A stretch of 64,000 nt of DNA from Pseudomonas kilonensis (lineage in GTDB: Bacteria; Pseudomonadota; Gammaproteobacteria; Pseudomonadales; Pseudomonadaceae), in contig NZ_LHVH01000031.1 in NCBI RefSeq assembly GCF_001269885.1, positions 62,001 to 126,000 on the forward strand, given 5' to 3'. The position numbers and the translations under genes were made by a program. The number at the start of each line of letters is the position of its first letter. The stretch's first letter is position 1. Below, in pieces: positions 24,658-33,298 of this stretch. The notes below the pieces were generated by a model. The model worked only from the letters and a program-made list of their open reading frames with translations. It searched no databases and had not been told where the DNA came from.

Positions 24658-25797
24658 TCAGCGAAACGCTTCCTGACAGCCTGCCCAACCGATTCCGCTT
24701 TGCGCCGTCTGCGTCATGAGCCAGGGCATCGCCGTTTTCACCCCATCCTGCTTGGCATTGAAATTGATCACCCCGTGGCGCCACAGCAGCATCAGGGTCA
24801 GCACTCGCTGGGCGCTTTGCTCAGGCTTGAGCCGATTGTTGCTGTCCTGGGAGTCGATGTCCCACAGTGCCACTTGCAAGCCTTGCTGGCGGAAGAACGC
24901 TTGCGCATCGCCACGACGCTGGCCTTGGGGCGGACGGAACAGCGGCACGTAATTCTCTGGCAGCTTGCCCTTGACCAGCTCGACACTGCGCCGGACCGAG
25001 TCTTGCCAGTCCTGCCAATGGCTGTGGGAACGAAACTCCCAGCCCTGTACACCCACGCACTGTTGCGAATACAGCGCCTGCAGGTTGTTGACCGAGCGGT
25101 CTTCCAGCCGCGCCTGGATGTCCTTGCCCAGCACGAAGAAGGTGCCGTTCATGTTCGCCTTGCGCAGGTATTCGGTCAGCCATGGGGTGTTGTCCGGCAC
25201 AACGTTGGCGGCGCTGTCGAAGGTCAGCAGGAACAGCCGGTCGTTCATCTCCTCGCCGTTGCGCTCGTAATCGCCGAAACGTGCAATTTCGCTACTGGTT
25301 TGCGGAAAAAGCGCAGCTTTACGCAGCAGTTCATCGCGGTACTGGGTATGAAAAATCTGGCTCGGCGCAGCCCACTTGATGTAGTAGGAGTTGTCATCCA
25401 GATGGAACCTGCGCGCCTCTTCGCGCAGGGTCGCCATGTCCTCGACCAGGTAACAGAAGGAAGCGTCCTGATCGCAGCTGCGCTGGGCAACGTTGTAGTT
25501 GGCCAGCAACCGCTGCCACAGCCGGGCGCGAAGCGCGTCGATCGCAACCATATTGACCGTGCGCAGCCCCAAGTACTGCTTGAGCGCTATTTCGTCCATG
25601 GCATCGACGTCCAGCAGGGCTCGGGCGAACATCAGGATCTCGGCCCGCGAGGCCACGTCGAACAGCGTCGGGCTGGTGAGTTGTTCCGGCCAGGTGCTGC
25701 GATCCAGGGTGGCGACGTCGTTGGGCGCGGCAATGGCGCCCAGGCTCAACAGCCAGGCCGATAACAGAAGGGCGATACGCAAAAGGGATGTCTCCAT
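24658..25797 (-). CDS. Exported polysaccharide deacetylase (NodB-like) family protein, degenerate active site
   Basis: A 379-residue exported protein with a signal peptide (about 1-23, ending AIAAP). An N-terminal region of about 160 residues has no recognised fold, and a NodB-homology region follows (about 188-345). NodB motif 1 reads LTFDSA (191-196) in place of TFDD, losing the metal Asp. Motif 2 is SHSHWQDW (257-264), without the usual second His of HxxxH. Motif 3 RPPQG (288-292) is intact. This suggests a carbohydrate-binding or altered rather than classical metal-dependent deacetylase. It is not obviously linked to the alginate genes nearby. Confidence 0.75.
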   Translation of the reverse strand: METSLLRIALLLSAWLLSLGAIAAPNDVATLDRSTWPEQLTSPTLFDVASRAEILMFARALLDVDAMDEIALKQYLGLRTVNMVAIDALRARLWQRLLANYNVAQRSCDQDASFCYLVEDMATLREEARRFHLDDNSYYIKWAAPSQIFHTQYRDELLRKAALFPQTSSEIARFGDYERNGEEMNDRLFLLTFDSAANVVPDNTPWLTEYLRKANMNGTFFVLGKDIQARLEDRSVNNLQALYSQQCVGVQGWEFRSHSHWQDWQDSVRRSVELVKGKLPENYVPLFRPPQGQRRGDAQAFFRQQGLQVALWDIDSQDSNNRLKPEQSAQRVLTLMLLWRHGVINFNAKQDGVKTAMPWLMTQTAQSGIGWAGCQEAFR

Positions 25798-25870
25798 AAC
25801 GAAACCCGCGCGGCATCATAGCCGATCCTGGCCCAATACCCTTGTGGTCAGCGGACTTGGGGAGCAGACA

Positions 25871-25979
25871 CCTGTGGGAGCAAAGCTTGCTCGCGATGCA
25901 GGCGACAAGGTCCATCTGCAAGATTGCGTCATCGTTCATCGCGAGCAAGCTTTGCTCCCACAGACTTTGCTCCCACAGC
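25871..25979. repeat. REPIN, GTGGGAGCAAAGC variant, with a partial third unit
   Basis: An inward-facing pair with GCAAAGCTTGCTCGCGAT arms, followed by a duplicated fragment (ACTTTGCTCCCACAG). It lies between the deacetylase gene and yaaA. Confidence 0.85.
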
Positions 25980-26082
25980 TCCCTCGCCACAAAAGCACCA
26001 CCACCGATCACCTATCACCCCAATAGCTGGAGTCCACCCGGCCAACCCCCTAGAATCGCCCCACCTTAAAGGAGACGACTTC

Positions 26083-26862
26083 ATGCTGATGGTGATTTCC
26101 CCCGCCAAGACCCTCGATTACGAAACACCGCCGGCCACCGAGCGCTTTACCCAACCGCAGTACCTGGATCACTCCCAGGAGCTGATCGAACAGTTGCGTG
26201 AACTCTCGCCGGCACAGATCAGCGAGCTGATGCACGTCTCCGACAAGATCGGCGGCCTCAATGCCGCGCGATTCGGCAGCTGGACACCGGCATTTACCCA
26301 GGCCAACGCCAAGCAGGCGCTGCTGGCCTTCAAGGGCGACGTGTACACAGGCCTCGATGCGCAAAGTTTTGGCGACGCCGATTTCGACTACGCCCAACAG
26401 CACCTGCGCATGCTCTCTGGCCTCTATGGCCTGCTGCGCCCATTGGACCTGATGCAACCCTATCGCCTGGAAATGGGCACGAAGCTGGCCAATGCCCGGG
26501 GCAAGGACCTTTATGCCTTCTGGGGCACGCGCATCAGCGAATGGCTGAACGAAGCCCTCGCCGACCAGGGCGATGATGTGCTGCTGAACCTGGCTTCCAA
26601 TGAATACTTCTCGGCGGTCAAGCGCAGCGCACTGAAAGCGCGCGTCATCGATACCGAATTCCGCGACCTGAAAAATGGCCAGTACAAAATCATCAGCTTC
26701 TACGCCAAGAAAGCCCGGGGCCTGATGAGTCGTTTCGTGATTCAGGAACGGATCAACGACCCTGCGGCACTCAGCCAATTCGATGTACAGGGCTACCGCT
26801 TCAACGCCCAACAGTCGAGCCGGGACAAACTGGTTTTCCTGCGTGATCACGCCCCCGAATAA
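26083..26862 (+). CDS. yaaA: Peroxide stress protein YaaA (DUF328)
   Basis: A 259-residue protein of the YaaA family, which in E. coli lowers free intracellular iron during hydrogen peroxide stress and binds DNA. Family hallmarks are the start MLMVISPAKTLDYETP, then GDVYTGLDAQSF, LSGLYGLLRPLDLMQPYRLEMGTKL, NLASNEYFSAVK and FYAKKARGLMSRF. AAAGGAGA lies 8 bases before the ATG, fixing the start. A G/C-rich hairpin (26879-26895) follows. Confidence 0.93.
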   Translation: MLMVISPAKTLDYETPPATERFTQPQYLDHSQELIEQLRELSPAQISELMHVSDKIGGLNAARFGSWTPAFTQANAKQALLAFKGDVYTGLDAQSFGDADFDYAQQHLRMLSGLYGLLRPLDLMQPYRLEMGTKLANARGKDLYAFWGTRISEWLNEALADQGDDVLLNLASNEYFSAVKRSALKARVIDTEFRDLKNGQYKIISFYAKKARGLMSRFVIQERINDPAALSQFDVQGYRFNAQQSSRDKLVFLRDHAPE

Positions 26863-27673
26863 AGCATGACCTTATACCGCCCCCTGATCGGGGGCTTCGA
26901 TCATCTCCCTATTTGTCATCTTAGTTCCTCGCCCACTTCGCCAGTTTCATGGCGCCAATAAATCGCACCACCCCTGCGCTAACTTTTCTTTCACTCGACA
27001 CTCGTCAGTTTTTTGCGTAGTGGCACCGATTTTTTTCATCGGTAGTGGCACAAAACTATCTACCCCTGCTAACTCCCCATTAATAAAGGCCGAAACGGTA
27101 AGTGCCATCATATTGAGGTCAGTGCCATCTTCGATAATATTTCGAAAAATTTCGAAAATCGCGATGAGCGGATCGGAACTATGTGAAATTGCATGGCTCA
27201 TACCATCCGTAACGATTCTCGGCGAGCGTGTACGAGATAACTTACAAAGGACATCGAACGGATTAACCAAGTTGTCACGTCAACTTAGCGAAACGGTCGT
27301 CTAATTGGATCCACCCTTAAAAGGATGGGAGATAACGCACCATTGCTATCCCCTACAAGGCCAAGGCTGCGCCCCTATAACGTGCTCACCCGAGCACACA
27401 AGCTTCTGATTTTGTGGGCTTTTGCCAGGGATCAGAGGTGAGAGACTTTTTGCACGAGCGTTCTTGATTTACAGGGACTGGCTGCATAACAGGGCAGGTC
27501 ATAACAACTAGGCCACATTGCGCACAACTTGAGTGCATTTATTTAGACACTCGGAACTTAGTATGCCTGCACACGGCACTGTGGCGCCTGCATTCCACAC
27601 TTCCGAGTGCTCGATGACCGCTGAACACTATTAACTCCGGCCATTTAATGGCATGAAAACAGAGGTAAATGCG
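26863..27673. other. Long intergenic region upstream of algD
   Basis: About 810 bases separate yaaA and algD. It holds a hairpin after yaaA (GCCCCC-5-GGGGGC, 26879-26895), an AT-richer stretch at 26940-27310, and the AlgU-type promoter near 27553. The AT-richer part contains a 107-codon reverse-strand frame (26947-27270) starting with TTG, with no family or ribosome site, which I do not call. Two partial matches to the AlgR box CCGTTCGTC lie at about 27255-27261 (reverse) and 27293-27302. In P. aeruginosa algD is also controlled from far-upstream sites. Confidence 0.55.
27553..27582 (+). promoter_or_regulatory. AlgU (sigma-22)-type promoter of the alginate operon
   Basis: GGAACTT (27553-27559) is an exact AlgU/RpoE-type -35 element. 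A CACTG/ACTGT -10-like sequence follows at 17-18 bases, a weak match to TCTGA. It lies about 115 bases upstream of algD in the expected orientation, where AlgU drives algD in other pseudomonads. Confidence 0.65.
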
Positions 27674-28990
27674 ATGCGCATTAGCATATTTGGTTTGGGT
27701 TACGTCGGTGCAGTATGTGCCGGTTGCCTGTCTGCACGGGGCCATGATGTAGTTGGCGTAGATGTCGCCAAAGACAAAATCGACATGATCAACGCCGGCA
27801 AATCGCCAATCGTTGAACCGGGTCTTGGTGAGCTGTTGGCGCAAGGCATTCAAACAGGCCGACTGCGCGGCACGACCAACTTCGCCGAAGCCATTCGCGA
27901 TACTGACTTGTCGATGATTTGCGTCGGTACACCGAGCAAAAAGAACGGCGACCTGGAACTGAACTACATCGAGGCCGTGTGCCGCGAGATCGGTTTTGTC
28001 CTGCGTGACAAGACCACCCGCCACACCATCGTAGTGCGCAGCACCGTATTGCCGGGCACCGTGGCAAACGTTGTCATCCCGATCCTGGAAGACTGCTCCG
28101 GCAAGAAAGCCGGCGTCGATTTCGGTGTCGCAGTAAACCCTGAGTTCCTGCGCGAAAGCACCGCGATCAAAGACTATGATCAACCGCCGATGACCGTTAT
28201 TGGTGAGTTCGACACCGCCTCCGGTGACGTTCTGCAGTCGCTGTACGAAGAGCTCGATGCGCCGATCATCCGCAAGGACATCGCCGTCGCCGAGATGATC
28301 AAGTACACCTGCAACGTGTGGCATGCCACCAAGGTGACCTTCGCCAACGAGATCGGCAACATCGCCAAGGCCGTCGGCGTCGATGGCCGTGAAGTGATGG
28401 ATGTGGTCTGCCAGGACAAGACTCTGAACCTGTCCCAGTACTACATGCGCCCAGGCTTTGCCTTCGGCGGTTCCTGCCTGCCCAAGGACGTTCGCGCCCT
28501 GACCTACCGTGCCGGCTCCCTGGACGTGGAAGCGCCGCTGCTCAACTCGCTGATGCGCAGCAACGAATCCCAGGTGCAGAACGCCTTCGACATCGTTTCC
28601 AGCCACGACAAGCGCAAAGTCGCCCTGCTGGGCCTGAGCTTCAAGGCCGGTACCGACGACCTGCGTGAAAGCCCGCTGGTAGAGCTGGCGGAAATGCTGA
28701 TCGGCAAGGGCTTCGACCTGAAGATCTACGACAGCAACGTCGAATACGCCCGTGTCCACGGTGCGAACAAGGACTACATCGAGTCGAAGATTCCTCACGT
28801 CTCGTCCTTGCTCAACGCCGACTTCGACTCGGTGATCGACAGCTCCGACATCATCATCCTGGGCAACCGCGACGAGAAGTTCCGCGCGCTGACCGAGAAC
28901 GTACCGGAAGGCAAGCAGGTCATCGACCTGGTCGGCTTCATGTCCAAGGCCACCAACCCGAGTGGCCGGACCGAAGGCATCTGCTGGTAA
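27674..28990 (+). CDS. algD: GDP-mannose 6-dehydrogenase AlgD
   Basis: A 438-residue cytosolic NAD-dependent four-electron dehydrogenase that oxidises GDP-mannose to GDP-mannuronate, the committed step of alginate synthesis. The N-terminal Rossmann motif is GLGYVGAVCAG, the central NPEFLRE follows, and the catalytic Cys268 lies in FGGSCLPKD. AGAGG lies 6 bases before the ATG at 27674; an in-frame ATG seven codons upstream (27653) is not used. It is first in the 12-gene operon and follows an AlgU-type promoter. Confidence 0.97.
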   Translation: MRISIFGLGYVGAVCAGCLSARGHDVVGVDVAKDKIDMINAGKSPIVEPGLGELLAQGIQTGRLRGTTNFAEAIRDTDLSMICVGTPSKKNGDLELNYIEAVCREIGFVLRDKTTRHTIVVRSTVLPGTVANVVIPILEDCSGKKAGVDFGVAVNPEFLRESTAIKDYDQPPMTVIGEFDTASGDVLQSLYEELDAPIIRKDIAVAEMIKYTCNVWHATKVTFANEIGNIAKAVGVDGREVMDVVCQDKTLNLSQYYMRPGFAFGGSCLPKDVRALTYRAGSLDVEAPLLNSLMRSNESQVQNAFDIVSSHDKRKVALLGLSFKAGTDDLRESPLVELAEMLIGKGFDLKIYDSNVEYARVHGANKDYIESKIPHVSSLLNADFDSVIDSSDIIILGNRDEKFRALTENVPEGKQVIDLVGFMSKATNPSGRTEGICW

Positions 28991-29090
28991 GTCTGTTTGC
29001 CGGCCGGGGCACGCCCCGGCCGGCCTTTCGCCTGCCTTAACCCATCGGGCCGCCCACAAGGCCCGCCCGAGATAGAGACGGATGCAGATT

Positions 29091-30572
29091 ATGCACAGGC
29101 TAAAGCACGGCCTGCTTCAGGCCGCCGGTTGGCTGTTTTACTTGAGTTTATTGATGGGCATCGCCATGGCGCTGCCCACGTCCACGTTCGACTCCGATTC
29201 CAAGGACTTCATCTTCCTGATCGGCGCCGTGGGCATCTGGCGTTACTCCATGGGAGCAACGCATTTCGTGCGCGGCATGATCTTCCTGTACATCGTCTAC
29301 CCGCACCTGCGCCGCAAGGTACGCAAGCTGGGCAAGGCGGCGGATCCGTCCCACGTGTACCTGATGGTCACCAGCTTCCGGATCGATGCGCTGACCACCG
29401 CCCAGGTGTATGGCTCGGTGATTCGCGAGGCCATCGAATGCGGGCTGCCCACCACCGTGGTCTGCTCCATCGTGGAAATGTCCGACGAACTGCTGGTCAA
29501 GAGCCTCTGGGCCCGCATGAACCCACCAGCGCGGGTCAAGCTGGACTTCGTGCGTATCCCTGGCACCGGCAAGCGTGACGGCCTGGCCTTCGGTTTCCGC
29601 GCCATCTCCCGCCACTTGCCGGACGACCGCGCCGTGGTGGCGGTGATCGACGGCGACACCGTGCTCGCCGAAGGCGTCGTGCGCAAGACCGTGCCGTGGT
29701 TCCAGCTGTTCGGCAACGTCGGCGGCCTGACCACCAACGAGTTCTGCGAAGTGCGCGGCGGCTACATCATGAGCGAATGGCACAAACTGCGCTTCGCCCA
29801 ACGGCACATCAACATGTGCTCCATGGCCTTGTCCAAGCGCGTGCTGACCATGACCGGTCGCATGTCGGTGTTCCGCGCCACCGTGGTCACCAACCCGGAC
29901 TTCATCGCCGACGTGGAAAGCGACTCGCTGCAACACTGGCGCCTGGGCCGCTTCAAGTTCCTGACCGGCGATGACAAATCGAGCTGGTTCAGCCTGATGC
30001 GCCTGGGCTACGACACCTTCTACGTGCCCGATGCGGCGATCAACACCGTCGAGCATCCGCCGGAGAAGAGCTTCATCAAGGCCAGTCGCAAGCTGATGTT
30101 CCGCTGGTACGGTAACAACCTGCGGCAGAACTCCCGGGCACTTGGCCTGGGCATGAAGCGTCTGGGCCTGTTCACTTCGGTGGTGCTGTTCGACCAGCGC
30201 GTGTCGATGTGGACCTCGCTGCTGGGCCTGACCGTGGCCCTGATCGCCAGCTTCAAGTACGGCACCGCGTTCATCCTGGTGTACCTGCTGTGGATCGGCA
30301 TCACGCGGTTGCTGCTGACCCTGTTGCTGTCGTGCTCCGGACACCGGATCGGCCCAGCCTACCCGGCGATTCTCTATTACAACCAGATCGTCGGTGCCCT
30401 GGTGAAGATCTACGTGTTCTTCCGCCTCGATCAACAGTCCTGGACCCGCCAGCCCACCCACCTGACCCGTGATCTCGCCAGCTTTCAACGTTGGTTCAAC
30501 ACTTGGTCGTCTCGGACCATGACCTTCTCCGCCGGCAGCATTTTTGTCGCCGTGCTGCTGACGATGGTCTGA
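29091..30572 (+). CDS. alg8: Alginate polymerase glycosyltransferase Alg8
   Basis: A 493-residue inner-membrane family-2 glycosyltransferase that polymerises GDP-mannuronate into polymannuronate. N-terminal membrane helices (about 10-30 and 40-70) precede the cytosolic GT domain with VIDGDTVL (the D-x-D type site), and C-terminal membrane helices follow. It works with the c-di-GMP receptor Alg44. The ATG at 29091 (MHRLKHG) matches homologues; another in-frame ATG lies at 29082. It is 100 bases after algD. Confidence 0.95.
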   Translation: MHRLKHGLLQAAGWLFYLSLLMGIAMALPTSTFDSDSKDFIFLIGAVGIWRYSMGATHFVRGMIFLYIVYPHLRRKVRKLGKAADPSHVYLMVTSFRIDALTTAQVYGSVIREAIECGLPTTVVCSIVEMSDELLVKSLWARMNPPARVKLDFVRIPGTGKRDGLAFGFRAISRHLPDDRAVVAVIDGDTVLAEGVVRKTVPWFQLFGNVGGLTTNEFCEVRGGYIMSEWHKLRFAQRHINMCSMALSKRVLTMTGRMSVFRATVVTNPDFIADVESDSLQHWRLGRFKFLTGDDKSSWFSLMRLGYDTFYVPDAAINTVEHPPEKSFIKASRKLMFRWYGNNLRQNSRALGLGMKRLGLFTSVVLFDQRVSMWTSLLGLTVALIASFKYGTAFILVYLLWIGITRLLLTLLLSCSGHRIGPAYPAILYYNQIVGALVKIYVFFRLDQQSWTRQPTHLTRDLASFQRWFNTWSSRTMTFSAGSIFVAVLLTMV

Positions 30573-30607
30573 CCGGACTTGAATGAATTAACTAGGAAAT
30601 CGCCCCT

Positions 30608-31777
30608 ATGAACACCGCCGTGAATGTCAACGTAGTGCATGAATCCGAAGCCCAGCGCCAACACGCCAGGGTCAAAATCCCGGCCAAGCTGCGCTTCTTC
30701 GGCCCTGACCGTACGCCGATGGAAGTCAAGGTCCTGGACCTGTCCGCCGGCGGCCTGAGCTTCAACGCCGGCCAGATGCCCCTCAAGACCGGGGAGTCCT
30801 ACAAGGGTCGCCTGCAATTCGTCATCGACAACCTTGGCCTGGCCATGGACGTGGAATTGCAGATCCGTTCCTACGACCGCCAGACCGGCCGCACCGGTTG
30901 CCAGTTCCAGAACCTGGAGCCTCGGGACATCTCGACACTGCGTCACATCATCACCTCGCACCTGGCCGGCGACATCGTCGGTGTCGGCGATGTGCTGGCG
31001 ACCCTGCAGCGCGATAACTTCACCAAGGCCCGCAAGCAGAAAGACGAAAACGGTGGCATGAGCGCCTTCGGTCGCCTGCGCGCCGTGACCTTCAGCCTGG
31101 GGATCTTCCTCGTTGGCCTGACGGCGTTCGGTTTCATCTTCAAGTCGGTGTACGGCATGTACTTCGTCAGCCACGCCCAGGCAGGCCTGGTGAACGTACC
31201 GGGCATGGCCATCACCATGCCGCGTGACGGCACCGTGCAGAGCCTGGTCAAGGCCGACGGCGTGGCCGCCAAGGGCGCCCCGCTGGCGACCTTCAGCACC
31301 AGCATGCTCGACGTGCTCAAAGGTCACCTGGACGACAACCAGTTGCAGCCGGCCAAGGTCGAGGAACTGTTCGGCAAGCAGATGACCGGCACCCTGACGT
31401 CTCCGTGCGACTGCATCGTGACCCAGCAGTTGGTGTCCGATGGTCAGTACGCCAGCAAGGGCGACGTGATCTTCCAACTGGTCCCACGGGGCACCGAAGC
31501 CAACGTCGAAGCGCGTTTCTCCTATCGCCAGTTCGGCGACGTGCGCCCAGGCACTGCGGTCAGCTTCCAGGTCGCCGGCGAAGACACCACCCGTACCGGC
31601 AAGATCGTCAGCAGCACCAGCCTGAAAAGTGCTGACCTGTCCTCCGATATCCGTGTCCTGATCCAGCCTGACGAACCCCTGGACAGCTCGCTGGCCGGCC
31701 GTCCGGTAGAAGTCACCAGCGACCGTGGCCCGAACCTGAACTGGCTGATCGACAAAGCCATGGCCGTCGGTATTTAA
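30608..31777 (+). CDS. alg44: Alginate co-polymerase Alg44, c-di-GMP-binding PilZ protein
   Basis: A 389-residue inner-membrane protein required for polymerisation. The N-terminal cytosolic PilZ domain keeps both c-di-GMP motifs, RxxxR at Arg17/Arg21 and DxSxxG at 44-49. One membrane helix (about 155-178) is followed by a periplasmic HlyD/MexA-like domain. Alginate synthesis here should therefore respond to c-di-GMP, for example from the GGDEF protein family. It is 35 bases after alg8. Confidence 0.96.
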   Translation: MNTAVNVNVVHESEAQRQHARVKIPAKLRFFGPDRTPMEVKVLDLSAGGLSFNAGQMPLKTGESYKGRLQFVIDNLGLAMDVELQIRSYDRQTGRTGCQFQNLEPRDISTLRHIITSHLAGDIVGVGDVLATLQRDNFTKARKQKDENGGMSAFGRLRAVTFSLGIFLVGLTAFGFIFKSVYGMYFVSHAQAGLVNVPGMAITMPRDGTVQSLVKADGVAAKGAPLATFSTSMLDVLKGHLDDNQLQPAKVEELFGKQMTGTLTSPCDCIVTQQLVSDGQYASKGDVIFQLVPRGTEANVEARFSYRQFGDVRPGTAVSFQVAGEDTTRTGKIVSSTSLKSADLSSDIRVLIQPDEPLDSSLAGRPVEVTSDRGPNLNWLIDKAMAVGI

Positions 31778-31786
31778 GTCGAGGAT

Positions 31787-33298
31787 ATGCCCGTGATCAC
31801 TCCACAAAACAACAATGCACCGCATTCCCTGTGGGAGCGAGCCTGCTCGCGATGGGATCGACGCGGTCTGTCTGGTACACCGAGCGGCCTGCATCGCGAG
31901 CAGGCTCGCTCCCACACAGGTTATGCGTTGTGTGCGCTGGCGCTGGCAGTCAGTCTTAGCGGTTGCGCCGGCCTGCCCGATCAACGCCTGGCCAACGAAG
32001 CCCTCAAGCGCGGCGACACGGCGCTGGCGCAGCAGAACTATCAGCAACTGGCAGACCTGGGCTACAGCGAAGCCCAGGTCGGCTTGGCCGACATCCAGGT
32101 GGACAGCCACGACCCCGAGCAGATGAAAAAAGCCGAGGCGACTTACCGCGCCGCGGCCGATATCTCGCCACGGGCCCAGGCTCGCCTGGGTCGCCTGCTG
32201 GTAGCCAAGCCCGGTTCCACCGAAGCGGAAAAACACGAAGCCGAAGGCCTGTTGAAGAAAGCCTTCGCCAATGGTGAAGGCAACACCCTGATCCCGCTGG
32301 CGATGCTGTACCTGCAATATCCCCACAGTTTCCCGAACGTCAACGCCCAGCAGCAGATCAGCCAATGGCGCAGCGCCGGCTACCCGGAAGCGGGCCTGGC
32401 GCAGATTCTGCTCTACCGCACCCAGGGTACCTACGACCAGCACCTGGACGAAGTCGAGAAGGTCTGCAAGGCCGCGCTGGCGACCACCGACATCTGCTAC
32501 GTCGAACTGGCCACGGTCTATCAGAAACGCGGCCAACCGGAACAGCAGGCCGCGTTGCTCAAGCAGATGCAGGATGGCCACGCCCGTGGCGTCGTGTCCG
32601 CCCAGCGCGTGGACAGCGTCGCCCGTGTCCTGGCCGATGCCAGCCTGGGCAAGCCCGATGAAAAGACCGCCCAGTCGTTGCTCGAAGGCATCGCCCCGGG
32701 CTACCCCGCTGCCTGGGTCAGCCTGGCGCAACTGCTCTACGACTTCCCGGAACTGGGTGACGTCGACAAGATGATGCAGTACCTGGAAAACGGCCGCGCC
32801 GCCGACCAGTCGCGTGCCGAACTGTTGCTGGGCAAGCTTTACTACGAAGGCAAGTGGGTCCCGGCCGATGCCAAGGTCGCCGAGGCGCATTTCCAGAAAG
32901 CCGTTGGCCGCGAAGTGGCCGCCGACTACTACCTCGGCCAGATCTATCGCCGCGGTTACCTGGGCCAGGTCTACTCGCAAAAAGCCCTGGACCACCTGCT
33001 CAAGGCCGCCCGCAACGGCCAGAACAGCGCCGACTACGCCATTGCCCAGCTGTTCTCCCAGGGCAAGGGCACCAAGCCCAACCCGGTCAACGCCTATGTG
33101 TTCAGCCAGTTGGCCAAGGCGCAGAACACCCCGCAAGCCACCGAGCTTGCCCAGACCCTCGAAGCACAATTACCGCCGCAGCAACTTGCACAAGCGCAAC
33201 GCCTGCTACAACAAGAGCAGGCCATTCGCGGCTCGATGAGCCCCGATACGCTGGAACTGCAAGCCCTAAAAGAAGATGACGGCGAGGAACCTCTATGA
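31787..33298 (+). CDS. algK: Alginate biosynthesis lipoprotein AlgK with REPIN-encoded N-terminal insertion
   Basis: A 503-codon gene for the outer-membrane TPR/Sel1-repeat lipoprotein that assembles the alginate export complex with AlgE. The mature part is normal: lipobox LSGC with Cys60, then Sel1-like repeats to the C-terminus. The N-terminal region is unusual. Codons 15-44 are a complete 87-base REPIN (31830-31916) read in frame, so the signal peptide's hydrophobic core (ALCALALAVSL) starts only at about residue 47 behind a 46-residue charged tail. An in-frame TTG at 31928 could start a shorter signal lacking positive charge. The stop overlaps algE (ATGA). Confidence 0.93.
   Translation: MPVITPQNNNAPHSLWERACSRWDRRGLSGTPSGLHREQARSHTGYALCALALAVSLSGCAGLPDQRLANEALKRGDTALAQQNYQQLADLGYSEAQVGLADIQVDSHDPEQMKKAEATYRAAADISPRAQARLGRLLVAKPGSTEAEKHEAEGLLKKAFANGEGNTLIPLAMLYLQYPHSFPNVNAQQQISQWRSAGYPEAGLAQILLYRTQGTYDQHLDEVEKVCKAALATTDICYVELATVYQKRGQPEQQAALLKQMQDGHARGVVSAQRVDSVARVLADASLGKPDEKTAQSLLEGIAPGYPAAWVSLAQLLYDFPELGDVDKMMQYLENGRAADQSRAELLLGKLYYEGKWVPADAKVAEAHFQKAVGREVAADYYLGQIYRRGYLGQVYSQKALDHLLKAARNGQNSADYAIAQLFSQGKGTKPNPVNAYVFSQLAKAQNTPQATELAQTLEAQLPPQQLAQAQRLLQQEQAIRGSMSPDTLELQALKEDDGEEPL
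31830..31916. repeat. REPIN inside the algK coding sequence
   Basis: Perfect inverted arms of the GTGGGAGCGAGCCTGCTCGC subtype enclose a roughly 37-base spacer. The length is 87 bases (29 codons), so the algK frame is preserved. Confidence 0.92.

Noticed and set aside
26947..27270. Possible 107-codon gene on the reverse strand upstream of algD
   Set aside because: It begins with TTG, has no ribosome site or known family, and a comparable frame exists on the other strand; noted in the intergenic entry only.
30485..33169. Very long open frame on the reverse strand across alg8, alg44 and algK
   Set aside because: It is antisense to three well-supported alginate genes, has low-complexity His/Gln/Val/Ala composition typical of mirror frames in GC-rich DNA, and lacks any family.
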